From Arcobacteraceae bacterium (lineage in GTDB: Bacteria > Campylobacterota > Campylobacteria > Campylobacterales > Arcobacteraceae): a DNA stretch of 64,000 nucleotides. Below are positions 52,091 to 61,408 of this stretch, piece by piece. Under the pieces are notes generated by a model. That model made no database searches and was not told where the DNA came from. It saw nothing but the letters and a program-made list of their open reading frames with translations. How positions within the stretch are numbered: position 1 is the first letter of the stretch; each line of letters starts with the position of its first letter. The position numbers and the translations under genes are program-made. Where the stretch lies: assembly GCA_028687375.1 (NCBI GenBank), contig JAQUAG010000002.1:124001-188000 (forward strand). Direction: 5' to 3'.

Positions 52091-52649
52091 TAATAAATTC
52101 CTCTATTTTTTTTGCTATATCTTCTATTGGAGTTGAAGCATCAACTATTAAATTGTCAATGTTTAAATCCCCTATAATTGTTTTCATTTTTGATTGGATT
52201 TCTAAAAGATACCCTATTCCACGGCTTTCTATCCCATCATTTTCTTTTCCAGCCAATCTTCTTGAAAGCTCCTGAGGTGAAAGCTCAAGCATTATTACTT
52301 TATCTGGGAATATACCATCAAGTGCTATTTTATTAAGCTCCATTGTCATTTCAATAGGAAAATCCTTTGCATAAGCCATTCCAGAGATAAAACTTCTGTC
52401 ACTGATAATTGTTTTCCCTCTATTTGGCTTTACAACCTCTTCTAGATGTTCTGCTCTATCTGCTAAAAACAAAAACATCTCAGCTATTTTTGATTTTGCC
52501 CTCGCATTTAAAACCATATCTCGTAGCTCTAATCCTATTTTTGTTCCACCTGGCTCTTTTGTAAAAACTGCATCTGGATAGTTCTTTTTTAGAATATCAA
52601 GTTGTGTTGATTTTCCAGCCGTATCGATACCTTCAATTACTATATACAT
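52083..52649 (-). CDS. tmk: thymidylate kinase
   Basis: A 188-residue Tmk phosphorylating dTMP. The P-loop is YIVIEGIDTAGKSTQLDIL (with TAGKST), DR in IISDRSFISGMAYAKDF is the conserved DRx motif, FLFLADRAEHLEEV follows, and the lid region is RRLAGKENDGIESRG. It overlaps coaD by ten bases and hisS by eight. Confidence 0.95.
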   Translation of the reverse strand: MYIVIEGIDTAGKSTQLDILKKNYPDAVFTKEPGGTKIGLELRDMVLNARAKSKIAEMFLFLADRAEHLEEVVKPNRGKTIISDRSFISGMAYAKDFPIEMTMELNKIALDGIFPDKVIMLELSPQELSRRLAGKENDGIESRGIGYLLEIQSKMKTIIGDLNIDNLIVDASTPIEDIAKKIEEFING

Positions 52650-53134
52650 TGCTTTATATCCTCTAAAATTTCACTAGGAACAAGATGACTTACACAACCT
52701 TGAAATCTCAAAACTTCCCTTACAACCGATGAGCTTACAAAAGCATTTTGAAGTGTTGGCATAAAATACATCGTATCGATATCTTTATCTAAAGAGTTAT
52801 TCGCATATCCCATTTGAAGTTCATATTCAAAATCACTTACGGCTCTTAAACCTCTAATAATGATATTTACATCTTCACTTTTAGCAAAATCAACAAGTAA
52901 AGTATTAAAAGATTTTGCCTTGACATTCATCCCTTGTGTTGCTTTTTCTACTAGTTGTACCCTTGTGTCTGTATCAAACATAGGATTTTTTGTATTTGAA
53001 TTTGCAACAGCTACTATAACTTCATCAAAAACCTGTAGAGCCCTTTTTATAATATCCATATGACCATTCGTAATAGGATCAAATGTCCCACTATAAATCG
53101 CCCTCTTTCTATCTTCTTTCAAATTTAACTCCAT
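52640..53134 (-). CDS. coaD: phosphopantetheine adenylyltransferase
   Basis: A 164-residue CoaD of the nucleotidyltransferase fold. It has AIYSGTFDPITNGHMDIIKRA with the TxGH motif, VDFAKSEDVNIIIRGLRAVSDF and FVSSSVVREVLRFQG (the ISSS-like motif). It makes dephospho-CoA. It overlaps ubiX by ten bases. Confidence 0.95.
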   Translation of the reverse strand: MELNLKEDRKRAIYSGTFDPITNGHMDIIKRALQVFDEVIVAVANSNTKNPMFDTDTRVQLVEKATQGMNVKAKSFNTLLVDFAKSEDVNIIIRGLRAVSDFEYELQMGYANNSLDKDIDTMYFMPTLQNAFVSSSVVREVLRFQGCVSHLVPSEILEDIKQCI

Positions 53135-53667
53135 CTTTTGTATAAATTGTGTTCGATTTTCAAAGTATCAAACCATTTTCCAATGATAAAGTTCTCCATC
53201 TCATCTAAAGTTTGTTGATTTGAATAATACCCTAACATCGGTGGCGAAATGATTACACCTAAGTTTGACAGTTTCGTCATATTTTCTAAATGAATTGTAT
53301 TAAATGGCATCTCTCTTGGAGCAAGTACCACTGTTCTTTTCTCTTTAAGCATTACTGAAAAAGCTCTAGTAATTAGGGTATCAGATATCCCTACACTACA
53401 TTTTGCCAAAGTATTCATGCTACAAGGTAAAATAATCATCGCATCAGTTTGAAAAGAACCAGATGCTATGCAAGCACCAATACTTTCATCATCATAAAAT
53501 AAAATATTCTTATTGTTTGGTAAAGGATTATTCTCTTCATATTTGAGAGCTGTTTTTGCACTATTTGAAATAACACAAAAAACTTCAATATTCTGCGGAA
53601 GTAAATTTAAAAATTTTAAACCCAAGCCTACTCCACTAGCACCAGTAATTCCAACAATCAATTTCAT
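53125..53667 (-). CDS. ubiX: flavin prenyltransferase UbiX
   Basis: A 180-residue flavoprotein. It has IVGITGASGVGLGLKFL at the N-terminus, ISNSAKTALKYE, GSFQTDAMIILPCSMNTLAK, LIRAxxVxLKE-like LITRAFSVMLKEKRTVVLAPREMPFN, and a C-terminal YYSNQQTLDEMENFIIGKWFD. UbiX prenylates FMN for the UbiD decarboxylase; in Campylobacterota that may serve menaquinone or other decarboxylations. It is the first gene of a seven-gene operon down to 47556, in which neighbours overlap by one to ten bases except for the seven-base gap before the last gene. Confidence 0.94.
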   Translation of the reverse strand: MKLIVGITGASGVGLGLKFLNLLPQNIEVFCVISNSAKTALKYEENNPLPNNKNILFYDDESIGACIASGSFQTDAMIILPCSMNTLAKCSVGISDTLITRAFSVMLKEKRTVVLAPREMPFNTIHLENMTKLSNLGVIISPPMLGYYSNQQTLDEMENFIIGKWFDTLKIEHNLYKRWS

Positions 53668-53902
53668 TTCATATCCTTATAAGAATTATGATTTTAGCAA
53701 AAAAGCACTTTAGAAAAACAATTAGAGGAGAAAAAACTACTTTTTTCCAAAAAAATCCTAAAAAACAACAAATTCAAAGATAAAGAAGAAAAATCAAAAT
53801 GTTTAGAAAAAGAGTATTATTTTTGCATTTCTTAATTTTAGTTTAAGCTAGTTAGTATATCATTCTGTATAATATTTAAATAAATAAATATACGAATTTA
53901 AG

Positions 53903-53908
53903 TATAAT
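53903..53908 (+). promoter_or_regulatory. predicted -10 element of the resolvase-like gene
   Basis: TATAAT 40 bp before the start codon at 53948, in an extremely A/T-rich region. The 280-bp space between ubiX and this gene otherwise holds no recognisable element apart from a 15-codon ORF at 53799-53846 that I do not believe. Confidence 0.45.
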
Positions 53909-53947
53909 TATTTTTTAGTTTATACAAAATATATAAGGAAAATAAAA

Positions 53948-54580
53948 ATGGAAAAAATAATAAGTTTTATAAGAATTAATAAGAATAATGAAGAATATAC
54001 TCAAAATCAAGCAATAGGAATTGCAAAGTATCTACATCAAAATAATTTACAACTCAACAACAATGTTGAAATTGAGATTAATGTTCCAGAAGATGAAGAG
54101 CGAATTGCTACACTATTAACTGATTGTAAAAGAGGTTGTACGATTTTAGTTTATGATTTAAATGTATTTGGAAGAACTATCTCATCTATTTTAGAGATGT
54201 TAAAAAATCTTCTCAATGGTGGGGTAAGAATAGTAAGCATCAATCAAAATCTTGATCTTGAAAGTAAAGATGATATGCTTACCAAAATGATATTAGGGAT
54301 TATTTCGATGACGATTTCTCTTGAAAAAGATTTGATGAGTATTAGAACAAAAGAGGCTTTAACAGCTAAAAAACTTGATGGAATGAGCCTTGGTAAACCA
54401 AAAGGAACAATCCAAAAATCAAAATTTGACAAAAAACGAGATAAAATTGAAGAGCTACTTTCTGTAGGATTAAGTGTAAGAAAAATTGCTAAATTACTTG
54501 GATACAACAATCACATTGGTCTAAATAATTATGTGAAAAAAAGAAATATCAGAGAGATTGACGATAAAATTGCAAGCTAA
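53948..54580 (+). CDS. resolvase-like protein lacking the catalytic serine
   Basis: A 210-residue protein with the serine-recombinase fold: ISFIRINKNNEEYTQNQA at the start, ILVYDLNVFGRTISSILEMLK in the middle, LTKMILGIISMTISLEKDLMSIRTKEAL for the E-helix region, and KPKGTIQKSKFDKK. A helix-turn-helix closes it (LLSVGLSVRKIAKLLGYNNH, about 163-185). Where resolvases have R-V-S (catalytic Ser10) it has R-I-N (N11), and in the DRLGR motif it has NVFGR, so one catalytic Arg is Val (V73); R76 is kept. It is probably unable to cut DNA and may bind DNA as a regulator. It stands alone, with a terminator after it and no att-like repeats seen. Confidence 0.82.
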   Translation: MEKIISFIRINKNNEEYTQNQAIGIAKYLHQNNLQLNNNVEIEINVPEDEERIATLLTDCKRGCTILVYDLNVFGRTISSILEMLKNLLNGGVRIVSINQNLDLESKDDMLTKMILGIISMTISLEKDLMSIRTKEALTAKKLDGMSLGKPKGTIQKSKFDKKRDKIEELLSVGLSVRKIAKLLGYNNHIGLNNYVKKRNIREIDDKIAS

Positions 54581-54603
54581 GAAAAGATAAGAACTACCTA
54601 TAA

Positions 54604-54644
54604 ATTTTAGATTGGGGTGCATTGAAGCACCCAAAATCTAAAAT
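54604..54644. terminator. bidirectional terminator between the resolvase-like gene and alr
   Basis: The stem pairs ATTTTAGATT-G-GGGTGC (54604-54620) with GCACCC-AA-AATCTAAAAT (54627-54644) and has loop ATTGAA. There is one small internal loop. It is followed by A/T-rich sequence on both sides and lies between convergent genes. Confidence 0.75.
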
Positions 54645-54683
54645 CTGCCAAAAATGAAAACCACTAAAAATAAAATAAACTCC

Positions 54684-55703
54684 CTAAACGATTTCCCTAC
54701 TAATATTCGCATTTTGTCCTGTAAGTATCTCATAAGTGATCGTATTATGAATTTCAGCTAATCTAGTAACATCATCGAAAATACAAATCTCATCAGCTGA
54801 ACCCTCTACTACAATATTATCCATAGAAACTCTTCCTAAAACTTGTTTTCCATCAGCTGTTTCATACGCTTTCCCTCCAAGTCTTCTAAAACCATCTCCA
54901 TAGCCAACACTATAAGTAGATACTTCAATATCTTCAGTAGCCGTATATGTACCACCATAACCAACACTTTGACCTTTTTTTAAAATTCTTGTAGCTATTT
55001 TTTTTGCATAAAGTGATAGCACAGGTTTAAGTTTTGGAAATCCAAGTACTTCATTTGCATCAAGATAACCATAGCTAGCTATTCCTACCCTTGCAAAATC
55101 TTCATCGAAATTTTTATGTCTAAAAAGTGCTGCTGAGTTACAACTGTGAACTAAAATTTTAGGAACATTTAGTTTTTCACATATATTTTTCATTTCCTCT
55201 TTTAAGCCCTTAAAAATGGTGTCTTGATAGAAAAAATCGCTACTCAATTCATCTGCACTTTTATGATGTGTAAAAATCCCACAAACATTTAATTTTCTCT
55301 CTAAAGCCCTTAAAATAGCCACTTCAAGCTCATTATGTGCTATTCCATTTCTATGCATACCTGTATCGATTTTGATATGAATATTTGTATTTTCACATAG
55401 CAGTTCAAGGTCGTTTAAGCTATTGACTGCTACGTGAAAAGTATGTGAAAAAGTATCTATTTTAGTATCAGCTAATATTAAGATAGTGTCAAATAAATGT
55501 TCTATTGTAATAGCCTCTTTATATGTCTGAACTACTGCTTTTCTAAGCCCAAATTCATTTGCCAATGTAGCAATTTGAAGTAATCCATGACCATAAGCAT
55601 TATCTTTTAACACTATAGCAATTTTCTCTTTTCCACCTGCATGATTTGCACAAGTTTCAAGATTGTAAAATAAATTTTGTTTATTTAATTTAATATAAGA
55701 CAT
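54684..55703 (-). CDS. alr: alanine racemase
   Basis: A 339-residue PLP fold-III racemase supplying D-alanine for peptidoglycan. The PLP lysine is in [27 protein letters not shown] follows, [13 protein letters not shown] and [10 protein letters not shown] carry conserved residues, and [12 protein letters not shown] and [14 protein letters not shown] lie in the C-terminal domain (catalytic Tyr region). It starts two bases after the end of uvrC on the same strand. Confidence 0.95.
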   Translation of the reverse strand: MSYIKLNKQNLFYNLETCANHAGGKEKIAIVLKDNAYGHGLLQIATLANEFGLRKAVVQTYKEAITIEHLFDTILILADTKIDTFSHTFHVAVNSLNDLELLCENTNIHIKIDTGMHRNGIAHNELEVAILRALERKLNVCGIFTHHKSADELSSDFFYQDTIFKGLKEEMKNICEKLNVPKILVHSCNSAALFRHKNFDEDFARVGIASYGYLDANEVLGFPKLKPVLSLYAKKIATRILKKGQSVGYGGTYTATEDIEVSTYSVGYGDGFRRLGGKAYETADGKQVLGRVSMDNIVVEGSADEICIFDDVTRLAEIHNTITYEILTGQNANISREIV

Positions 55704-55705
55704 TT

Positions 55706-57517
55706 TTACTCTTTTTGTTGAAAATATTGAAGCAGGATAGTAGCATCTTTTTCATTTAAGACCTCTTTGAGTTCTTCAAATGAAGCTACTTTTATCGCTT
55801 CAAAAGTTCCAAAGTAAAGGAGAAGTTTTTGCACCTTAGCTTTCCCTATCCCTTTGATATCAAGAAGTGATATTTGCTTATCCTCTTTTCTTTTTTGTTT
55901 TTTATGAAAACCTATAGCAGTTCTATGCACTTCATCTCGAAGTCTTTGGATAAACTGCAATCTTTTATCGGATGGTTCTAGTCTAAATACCTCATCTTTA
56001 GTATATAAAATATCTCTAGCACCTCCTTTTGATCTATTGGCTTTTGCATCTATTTTTTCTTTTGCTATCCCTATCACATCTATAGAAACTCCAACACTTT
56101 CTAAAATATTATAAGCAAGGGTAAGAAGTGTTTTTCCACCATCTATTATCCAAACATCTGGAGGTGGATTTTCTACAAATCTTTCAACTCTTCTAGTTAA
56201 CATCTCTTTCATCTGAGCATATTCATCACGAGCATCAAGATTGTATAGTCTATAATCCTCTCTTGTAAAATTATCATTATCCCATACAACCATTGAACCA
56301 ACTGTTGCTTGTCCCATAATATGTGAGTTATCAAAACACTCAAATCTATATGACACTTTGTATAAGTTAAATAGTTCTTTTATAGTTATATAAATATCTT
56401 TTTTTATATAGTTACTATCTATCTTTAAAAGTTCTTCACAGTTTCTTAAAGCCATAAAAGTCAAATCTTTTTTCTTCCCTATTTTTGGTAAGTTTATAGC
56501 TATCTTTTTACCAAATCTTGAACTTATAAAGTTCTCTAACTCCTCACTATTTTCAAGTTCTATAGGCAAAATTATCTCATTTGGAACTGTTGGAATCTCA
56601 TTTGCATAATAATTCACTATCGCTGTTTTATAAATATCCTCTAACTCTGTTATCTCTGTGGTATTGATAAAATTATGGGATGCTGAGATAAGTTTTCCAT
56701 CTCGTATAAACATCTTGACCACAACTCCCCTAAGCCCATCGATTTCTACAGCAAAGAGGTCTATATTTTCAAAATTCGCAAAATCAAGGGTAGATTTGAG
56801 TTCAGATTTTTCAATCGTTTTGATTCTATCACGAAGTACCATAGCCTCCTCAAAACGAAAATCCCCACTCAATTTTTCCATCTTTATCTTTACATCTTCC
56901 ACTAATTTTGTTTTATTGTATATATAATAAAGAGCTTTATCGATGATTTTCTGATACTCCTCCTTAGAAACCTTCTCTTCACAAGGAGCTAAACACTTCT
57001 GTATCTGATAAAACAAACAAGCTTTACCACTTTTGATACAACTTTTCTTTTGAACAAGTGGCAAAATCTCATAGATACTATCGAGCATATCCCTAGCCCC
57101 AGTACTAAATGGACCAAAGTACTTTATCCCTTTTCCTTTAAGAACTTTTCTAGTTATCTCAAGTCGTGGGAAAGTTTCTGTTGTGTCGATATAGATATAT
57201 GGATAAGTCTTATCATCCCTTAAGAGGATATTGAACTTTGGTTTGAGTTGTTTGATAAGGGAGTTTTCCAAAATCAAAGCATCGTTTTCATTTGGAACGA
57301 TAATATACTCCAAATTTGCCACTTCACTTATCATTTTACTAATACGATATGAGAGCTGACTTGAAGGTGCTAAAACGGGAGTAAATTGAAAATAGCTCTT
57401 CACCCTATTTTTAAGATTTTTCGCTTTTCCTATATATAAAAGCCGATTGTTTTTATCAAAGTATTGATACACCCCAGCATTTGATGGGAGGTTTTGTAGT
57501 TTTTCTTCTAAAGTCAT
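55706..57517 (-). CDS. uvrC: excinuclease ABC subunit C
   Basis: A 603-residue UvrC. It has an N-terminal GIY-YIG nuclease ([24 protein letters not shown], about 14-90), a cysteine region ([20 protein letters not shown], about 151-171), a UvrB-interacting stretch (about 195-230), an RNase H-like nuclease ([47 protein letters not shown]) and a C-terminal helix-hairpin-helix ([18 protein letters not shown]). It incises DNA on both sides of lesions in nucleotide excision repair. Confidence 0.96.
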   Translation of the reverse strand: MTLEEKLQNLPSNAGVYQYFDKNNRLLYIGKAKNLKNRVKSYFQFTPVLAPSSQLSYRISKMISEVANLEYIIVPNENDALILENSLIKQLKPKFNILLRDDKTYPYIYIDTTETFPRLEITRKVLKGKGIKYFGPFSTGARDMLDSIYEILPLVQKKSCIKSGKACLFYQIQKCLAPCEEKVSKEEYQKIIDKALYYIYNKTKLVEDVKIKMEKLSGDFRFEEAMVLRDRIKTIEKSELKSTLDFANFENIDLFAVEIDGLRGVVVKMFIRDGKLISASHNFINTTEITELEDIYKTAIVNYYANEIPTVPNEIILPIELENSEELENFISSRFGKKIAINLPKIGKKKDLTFMALRNCEELLKIDSNYIKKDIYITIKELFNLYKVSYRFECFDNSHIMGQATVGSMVVWDNDNFTREDYRLYNLDARDEYAQMKEMLTRRVERFVENPPPDVWIIDGGKTLLTLAYNILESVGVSIDVIGIAKEKIDAKANRSKGGARDILYTKDEVFRLEPSDKRLQFIQRLRDEVHRTAIGFHKKQKRKEDKQISLLDIKGIGKAKVQKLLLYFGTFEAIKVASFEELKEVLNEKDATILLQYFQQKE

Positions 57518-57717
57518 TTTGGGATTATAGTGTTTTGTTGTTTAAAGGGAATTTTTACTTTGGTTGTCTGCATTTTAAATGCATGAAAAAAAAATTTCAT
57601 TTATATAATTTTCATCATTACTAACTTTAAAGTAAATTTTAGATATAAATTTGTGGACTATGCGAATTATTTCTCCCAAAATTCACTTGTCATTATTCTA
57701 ATAATTGGAGTCTAAAA

Positions 57718-58260
57718 ATGATTCAAAAAGAAACTAACAATAACTAGAAAGTAATATTAAGTAGTACAATTGGAATGATTCTTGTTTCTACAATAAGTTC
57801 TTTCTCTACTTTATATATAACTAAATTACAAATTGAATCCAATCAAGAATTAACAAAAGATAAAATTGATTCTGACTTTAATACTTTAAAATTTAACAAT
57901 GAATATAAAGAAAAAATGGAAAGATTTTCTGAATACATTAACTCAACACTTATTACAGATGATATTTACGATTTATTATTAAATCCAGACAAAGTAAAGG
58001 AGTTAAAACCATTAGATAAAATTGCTAAAATTAATAAATCATACTCTAATTTAATACCGTATATTAATGAAAACAAAATAGTAGATTTTGATTCGATAAA
58101 TCAATCTTTAATTACTAAACTACTTTCAATATATCTAGATTTATATAAAAAAGCAGATATGAACTCAACAAAAGTTGAAGAATATAACAAAATACGCTTA
58201 AAATTAATACAAAATTTAAAAAGAGATATTATTCAAACACCAATTCAAAAAATAATATAG
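57718..58260 (+). pseudogene. small membrane protein gene interrupted by an amber codon
   Basis: From the ATG at 57718, after TAATTGGAGTCTAAAA, the frame reads MIQKETNNN and then TAG (57745-57747). It continues in the same frame as KVILSSTIGMILVSTISSFS, a transmembrane helix, followed by a coiled, charged domain of about 140 residues ending TPIQKII. The good ribosome-binding site and the continuous membrane helix across the stop suggest a W codon (TGG) mutated to TAG at codon 10. A product from the ATG at 57775 (161 residues) would keep most of the helix, but there is no ribosome-binding site there. I do not recognise the family. It lies in a short variable patch with a toxin-antitoxin pair. 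Confidence 0.55.
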
Positions 58261-58363
58261 GAATAAAGCTACTCTATAATTATTGTACTTTTTTATACTC
58301 GATACAGTAATTATTATCTCCACTATTTTCATTTATAGATATACACTTTAAAAATTGTTTCTC

Positions 58364-58392
58364 TTGACATACCGTACGATATTAAGTACAAT
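58364..58392 (+). promoter_or_regulatory. promoter of the yefM-yoeB pair
   Basis: TTGACA (58364-58369), 17-base spacer, TACAAT (58387-58392), 27 bp before the antitoxin start. This is the best canonical sigma-70 promoter in the window. CCGTACG and AAGTACA within it could be part of the toxin-antitoxin operator, whose core in E. coli yefM is TGTACA. Confidence 0.6.
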
Positions 58393-58418
58393 TTACAAAA
58401 TAAATCAAAAGGTATCTT

Positions 58419-58664
58419 ATGACAAAAATTATGACGGTTAGTCAAGTTCGAGCAGATATTTACAATGTAATGGATGAAACAGCACAGACTCATGAGCCGA
58501 TACTTATTACTGGAAAAAGAAACAATGTTGTTATGCTTTCACAAGAAGATTGGAATGCTGTTCAAGAGACATTGTATTTAAACTCTATACCAAATATGGT
58601 CTCTTCAATACAAGAATCAATGCAATCAAGTGATAGCGAATTTAGTGAAACTATTGAATGGTAG
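58419..58664 (+). CDS. yefM: YefM-like antitoxin (Phd/YefM family)
   Basis: An 81-residue antitoxin. The N-terminal DNA-binding part is MTVSQVRADIYNVMDETAQT and ITGKRNNVVMLSQEDWNAVQETLYL, the Phd/YefM signature. The C-terminal acidic part (MQSSDSEFSETIEW) would wrap the toxin. It overlaps the toxin gene by seven bases. Antitoxin first, toxin second, is the standard order. Confidence 0.93.
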   Translation: MTKIMTVSQVRADIYNVMDETAQTHEPILITGKRNNVVMLSQEDWNAVQETLYLNSIPNMVSSIQESMQSSDSEFSETIEW

Positions 58665-58927
58665 AGTACAAAATACTTTATAGTAAATTTGCATTGATAG
58701 ATGCCAAAAAATTATCGAGTGCACATTTAGATACAAAAGCGAAAGAATTAATCGAAATACTCAAAAAAAATCCATTTGAAAATCCACCACCTTATGAGAA
58801 ATTAGTTGGCAATTTAAGTGGTGCTTATTCAAGAAGAATCAATATAAAACATAGAATCGTATATGATGTAAGGGAAGTTGATAAGGTAGTAAGAATTCAC
58901 AGGATGTGGTCACACTATGGGGAGTAA
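58658..58927 (+). CDS. yoeB: YoeB/Txe-like mRNA interferase toxin
   Basis: An 89-residue RelE-superfamily toxin that cleaves mRNA on the ribosome. It has DAKKLSSAHLDTKAKELIEIL, NPFENPPPYEKLVGNLSGAYSRRINIKHRIVYDV (with YoeB-typical PPYEKL, YSRRIN and HRIVY) and IHRMWSHYGE at the C-terminus, where the catalytic His and Tyr reside. All expected catalytic residues are present, so it should be active. The next gene overlaps its end by 11 bp. Confidence 0.94.
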   Translation: MVEYKILYSKFALIDAKKLSSAHLDTKAKELIEILKKNPFENPPPYEKLVGNLSGAYSRRINIKHRIVYDVREVDKVVRIHRMWSHYGE

Positions 58928-59546
58928 AATCAAAAATATGAATAAAATCCTCTGGATACTCACCTTTTTTACAGTTCTTCTTTGGTCTGCAGTTGCTCCA
59001 AAAGATTATTTCACTTGGTTTTTAGAAGTTGCTCCAGCCCTGATTGGTGGGATGTTTCTCCTTGCAACTTACAAAACATTTAAACTAACCCCTATTTTGT
59101 ATTTTTTTATTTTGCTTCATTGTATCGTCTTGATGATTGGAGGACATTACACTTATGCGGAAGTGCCACTCTTTGATACCATCAAAGATATTTTTGGCAG
59201 TGAAAGAAACAACTATGACAAAGTGGGGCATTTTTTTCAAGGGTTTGTTCCTGCATTATTAGCTAGAGAGATATTGATACGAAAACAAATCGTCAATGGA
59301 AACAAATGGCTTATTTATATTATTCTTGCGATAATTTTGTCATTTAGTGCTTTTTATGAGCTTGTAGAATGGTGGGTTGCTCTTGCAAGTGGTGAAGGTG
59401 CTGAAGCATTTTTGGGAACTCAAGGTTATGTTTGGGATACCCAATCAGATATGGGCTTTGCTCTACTTGGTGGAATTATCTCACTACTCATACTTTCAAA
59501 AATCCACGATAAACAACTTAAAAATTTAAAATCAACTACGGAGTAA
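58917..59546 (+). CDS. DUF2238 (YjdF-like) membrane protein
   Basis: A 209-residue inner-membrane protein with five to six hydrophobic segments. DUF2238 marks are GGHYTYAEVPLFDTIKD, NNYDKVGHFFQGFVPALLARE, FYELVEWWVALASGE and FLGTQGYVWDTQSDM. The function is unknown. The start is uncertain: the ATG at 58917 overlaps yoeB by 11 bases, while the ATG at 58938 (MNKILWIL) gives a cleaner signal-like N-terminus behind GGGGAG. It runs directly out of the toxin gene, so it may be cotranscribed with the toxin-antitoxin pair. Confidence 0.85.
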   Translation: MGSKIKNMNKILWILTFFTVLLWSAVAPKDYFTWFLEVAPALIGGMFLLATYKTFKLTPILYFFILLHCIVLMIGGHYTYAEVPLFDTIKDIFGSERNNYDKVGHFFQGFVPALLAREILIRKQIVNGNKWLIYIILAIILSFSAFYELVEWWVALASGEGAEAFLGTQGYVWDTQSDMGFALLGGIISLLILSKIHDKQLKNLKSTTE

Positions 59547-59549
59547 AAT

Positions 59550-59891
59550 ATGAGAAAAATCTTTTTAATACTATTCATTCTAACACTAGAGATATTTGCT
59601 GGGACTAGAATGTGTGATAGCGGAGAGGTTATCAAACTTTTAAAAGATGACAACAAAGGGAGCAGGCATCAAAGATTTATCCTCAAATTAGCAAACGATA
59701 AAACTCTCCTTATCGCTCATAATATTGACTTAGCACCAAAAATAGAGATACTACAAAAAGGTGATATTGTAAAATTTTGTGGTGAATTTGAGCCAAATAA
59801 GAAAGGTGGTGTTGTACACTGGACACATCATGACCCAAGAGGGAAACATATAGGTGGTTGGTTAGAGCACAACAAACGAAAATATGAGTAA
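59550..59891 (+). CDS. DUF3465 secreted protein
   Basis: A 113-residue secreted protein (signal peptide about 1-17, ending IFAG). It has [26 protein letters not shown] and [23 protein letters not shown], the DUF3465 pattern, an OB-fold-like domain with conserved histidines. The function is unknown; the histidines suggest metal or nucleic-acid binding. It starts three bases after the DUF2238 stop behind ACGGAGTAAAAT, so it is in the same operon. Confidence 0.88.
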   Translation: MRKIFLILFILTLEIFAGTRMCDSGEVIKLLKDDNKGSRHQRFILKLANDKTLLIAHNIDLAPKIEILQKGDIVKFCGEFEPNKKGGVVHWTHHDPRGKHIGGWLEHNKRKYE

Positions 59892-59967
59892 ACCTTTCCC
59901 AATTCACTAAAAATACCAATTTGTAATCTATTGATGTTACAATGAAATCAATTTAAAGGAGCCAATC

Positions 59968-61326
59968 ATGGATGTAAAAGCGATAGACCTCTATCTTCAA
60001 AAACTTAAAAAAGATGGCTCTGGGGAGCTTAACGATACTCCTATTATCGATGATTCTGATATTGCTGAGTATTTAGAAGATGTTAAAAGGGAGGATGAAA
60101 ATAAATTTTACATATATCTAAATAGTCTTCCGATGGATATTCGAGCTCAAACATTTATAGAGCTTCCTACCGCTTTTCAAATTGATTTGATTTTGACTTA
60201 CGATGCAAAAGGTTTGGCTGATATCATTGAAGCTCTTGAGAGTGATGATGCAACTGACTTATTTCTTGCTATTTCAAAAGTAAGTAAAACAAAAGAGGAA
60301 GAGGTTTTTGCTCTTTTAGATGATAAAACGCAAAGAACTATCGAAAAACTCATCCAATATGACAAAGACAAAGCTGGTTCTTTGATGCAAACAGAGATTT
60401 TTAAAGTCTCTCATACAAGAAGCGTTGCTTATGCTATTGAAAAACTCTCCCGTCTTAAAAAAAATGGTATTGGAAGAGTTTCATCTCTTTTTATTACTGA
60501 TGCGGTTGGGAAACTTCTTCAGGTAATCTCTATGGATGATTTGATACTTTTAAATCCAAATGATGTTTTTACGCAGGTTATCAGCAACAAAGAAGCCCCT
60601 TATAGTATCGCTTCCCATGATTCTGTCGATGAAGTGATTAGTATGATTGAAAAATACGACCTCACCTCATTGGCGGTTGTTGATAGGACAGGTCATCTTA
60701 TCGGGAGAATCACCCATGATGATGTTTTGGATATTATGCAAACAAAAGCAACACAACAAATCTATAATCTCAACCATCTTGATGCAGATGAAGAGCTTCA
60801 TGGAAGTTTTGCCAAAACAGGAAAAACAAGGGCAGTTTGGCTCAGTATCAACCTTATTAATGCCATAGCAGCCTCTTTAGTGATAGGATTATTTGAAGAT
60901 ACTCTCCACCAAATAGTAGCCCTTGCGGTACTTATGCCAATAGTTGCCAATATGGCAGGAACCGCTTCGATGCAAACCGTAACGGTGATAGTGCGACAAT
61001 TAGCTCTAGGGGAGATATCCTACAATGATATCAAACATATTTTACAAAAAGAGATTGGTATTGCTATGCTTAACGGTCTATTTTTAGGAATTTTAACAGC
61101 TGTTATATCTCAGTTTCGATTTGGAGATATTTTAATCTCAACTTCAATTGGAGCATCGATGATGATTAGTTTCATTTTTGCTGGACTACTTGGTACTACG
61201 ATACCATTACTCCTTAAAAAACTATCAGTTGATCCAGCAGTTGCGAGTTCTGTTTTAGTTTTGACTATGACTGATATTATCGCTTTTTTTAGCTTTTTAT
61301 GGCTTGCTGAGATGATTATTTTATAA
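59968..61326 (+). CDS. mgtE: magnesium transporter MgtE
   Basis: A 452-residue MgtE. It has an N domain (about 20-130: YLNSLPMDIRAQTFIELP, ADIIEALESDDATDLF), two CBS domains (about 135-265: HTRSVAYAIEKLSRL, VISMDDLILLNPND, SLAVVDRTGHLIGRITHDDVLD) and five transmembrane helices at the C-terminus with ALAVLMPIVANMAGTASMQT (pore motif) and LLKKLSVDPAVASSVLV. The cytosolic domains sense Mg and gate the channel. It has its own start behind TTTAAAGGAGCCAATC. Confidence 0.95.
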   Translation: MDVKAIDLYLQKLKKDGSGELNDTPIIDDSDIAEYLEDVKREDENKFYIYLNSLPMDIRAQTFIELPTAFQIDLILTYDAKGLADIIEALESDDATDLFLAISKVSKTKEEEVFALLDDKTQRTIEKLIQYDKDKAGSLMQTEIFKVSHTRSVAYAIEKLSRLKKNGIGRVSSLFITDAVGKLLQVISMDDLILLNPNDVFTQVISNKEAPYSIASHDSVDEVISMIEKYDLTSLAVVDRTGHLIGRITHDDVLDIMQTKATQQIYNLNHLDADEELHGSFAKTGKTRAVWLSINLINAIAASLVIGLFEDTLHQIVALAVLMPIVANMAGTASMQTVTVIVRQLALGEISYNDIKHILQKEIGIAMLNGLFLGILTAVISQFRFGDILISTSIGASMMISFIFAGLLGTTIPLLLKKLSVDPAVASSVLVLTMTDIIAFFSFLWLAEMIIL

Positions 61327-61328
61327 AA

Positions 61329-61368
61329 AAGGTTGTTAAGTGATAAAATCACACTAAGTTGTAACCTT
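61329..61368 (+). terminator. possible terminator after mgtE
   Basis: The arms AAGGTT (61329-61334) and AACCTT (61363-61368) enclose a small inner stem GTGAT/ATCAC with loop AAA, followed by ATTATTATAA. The hairpin is imperfect. Confidence 0.45.
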
Positions 61369-61408
61369 ATTATTATAAAATTCTAAAATAACTTATCGGA
61401 GGTAAACG

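Noticed and set aside
53799-53846. 15-codon ORF with a hydrophobic start (MFRKRVLFLHFLILV) between ubiX and the resolvase-like gene
   Set aside because: Too short, with only a weak ribosome-binding site and no sign of a remnant downstream.
53948-54580. Boundary of a prophage or transposon, suggested by the resolvase-like gene
   Set aside because: No terminal or direct repeats, no other mobile-element genes, and housekeeping genes on both sides; the catalytic serine is absent.
57540-57717. Possible small RNA or terminator around the TGCATTT/AAATGCA repeat upstream of the broken gene
   Set aside because: The repeat is only seven bases with almost no loop, and the surrounding sequence is low-complexity A/T; nothing else supports an RNA gene.
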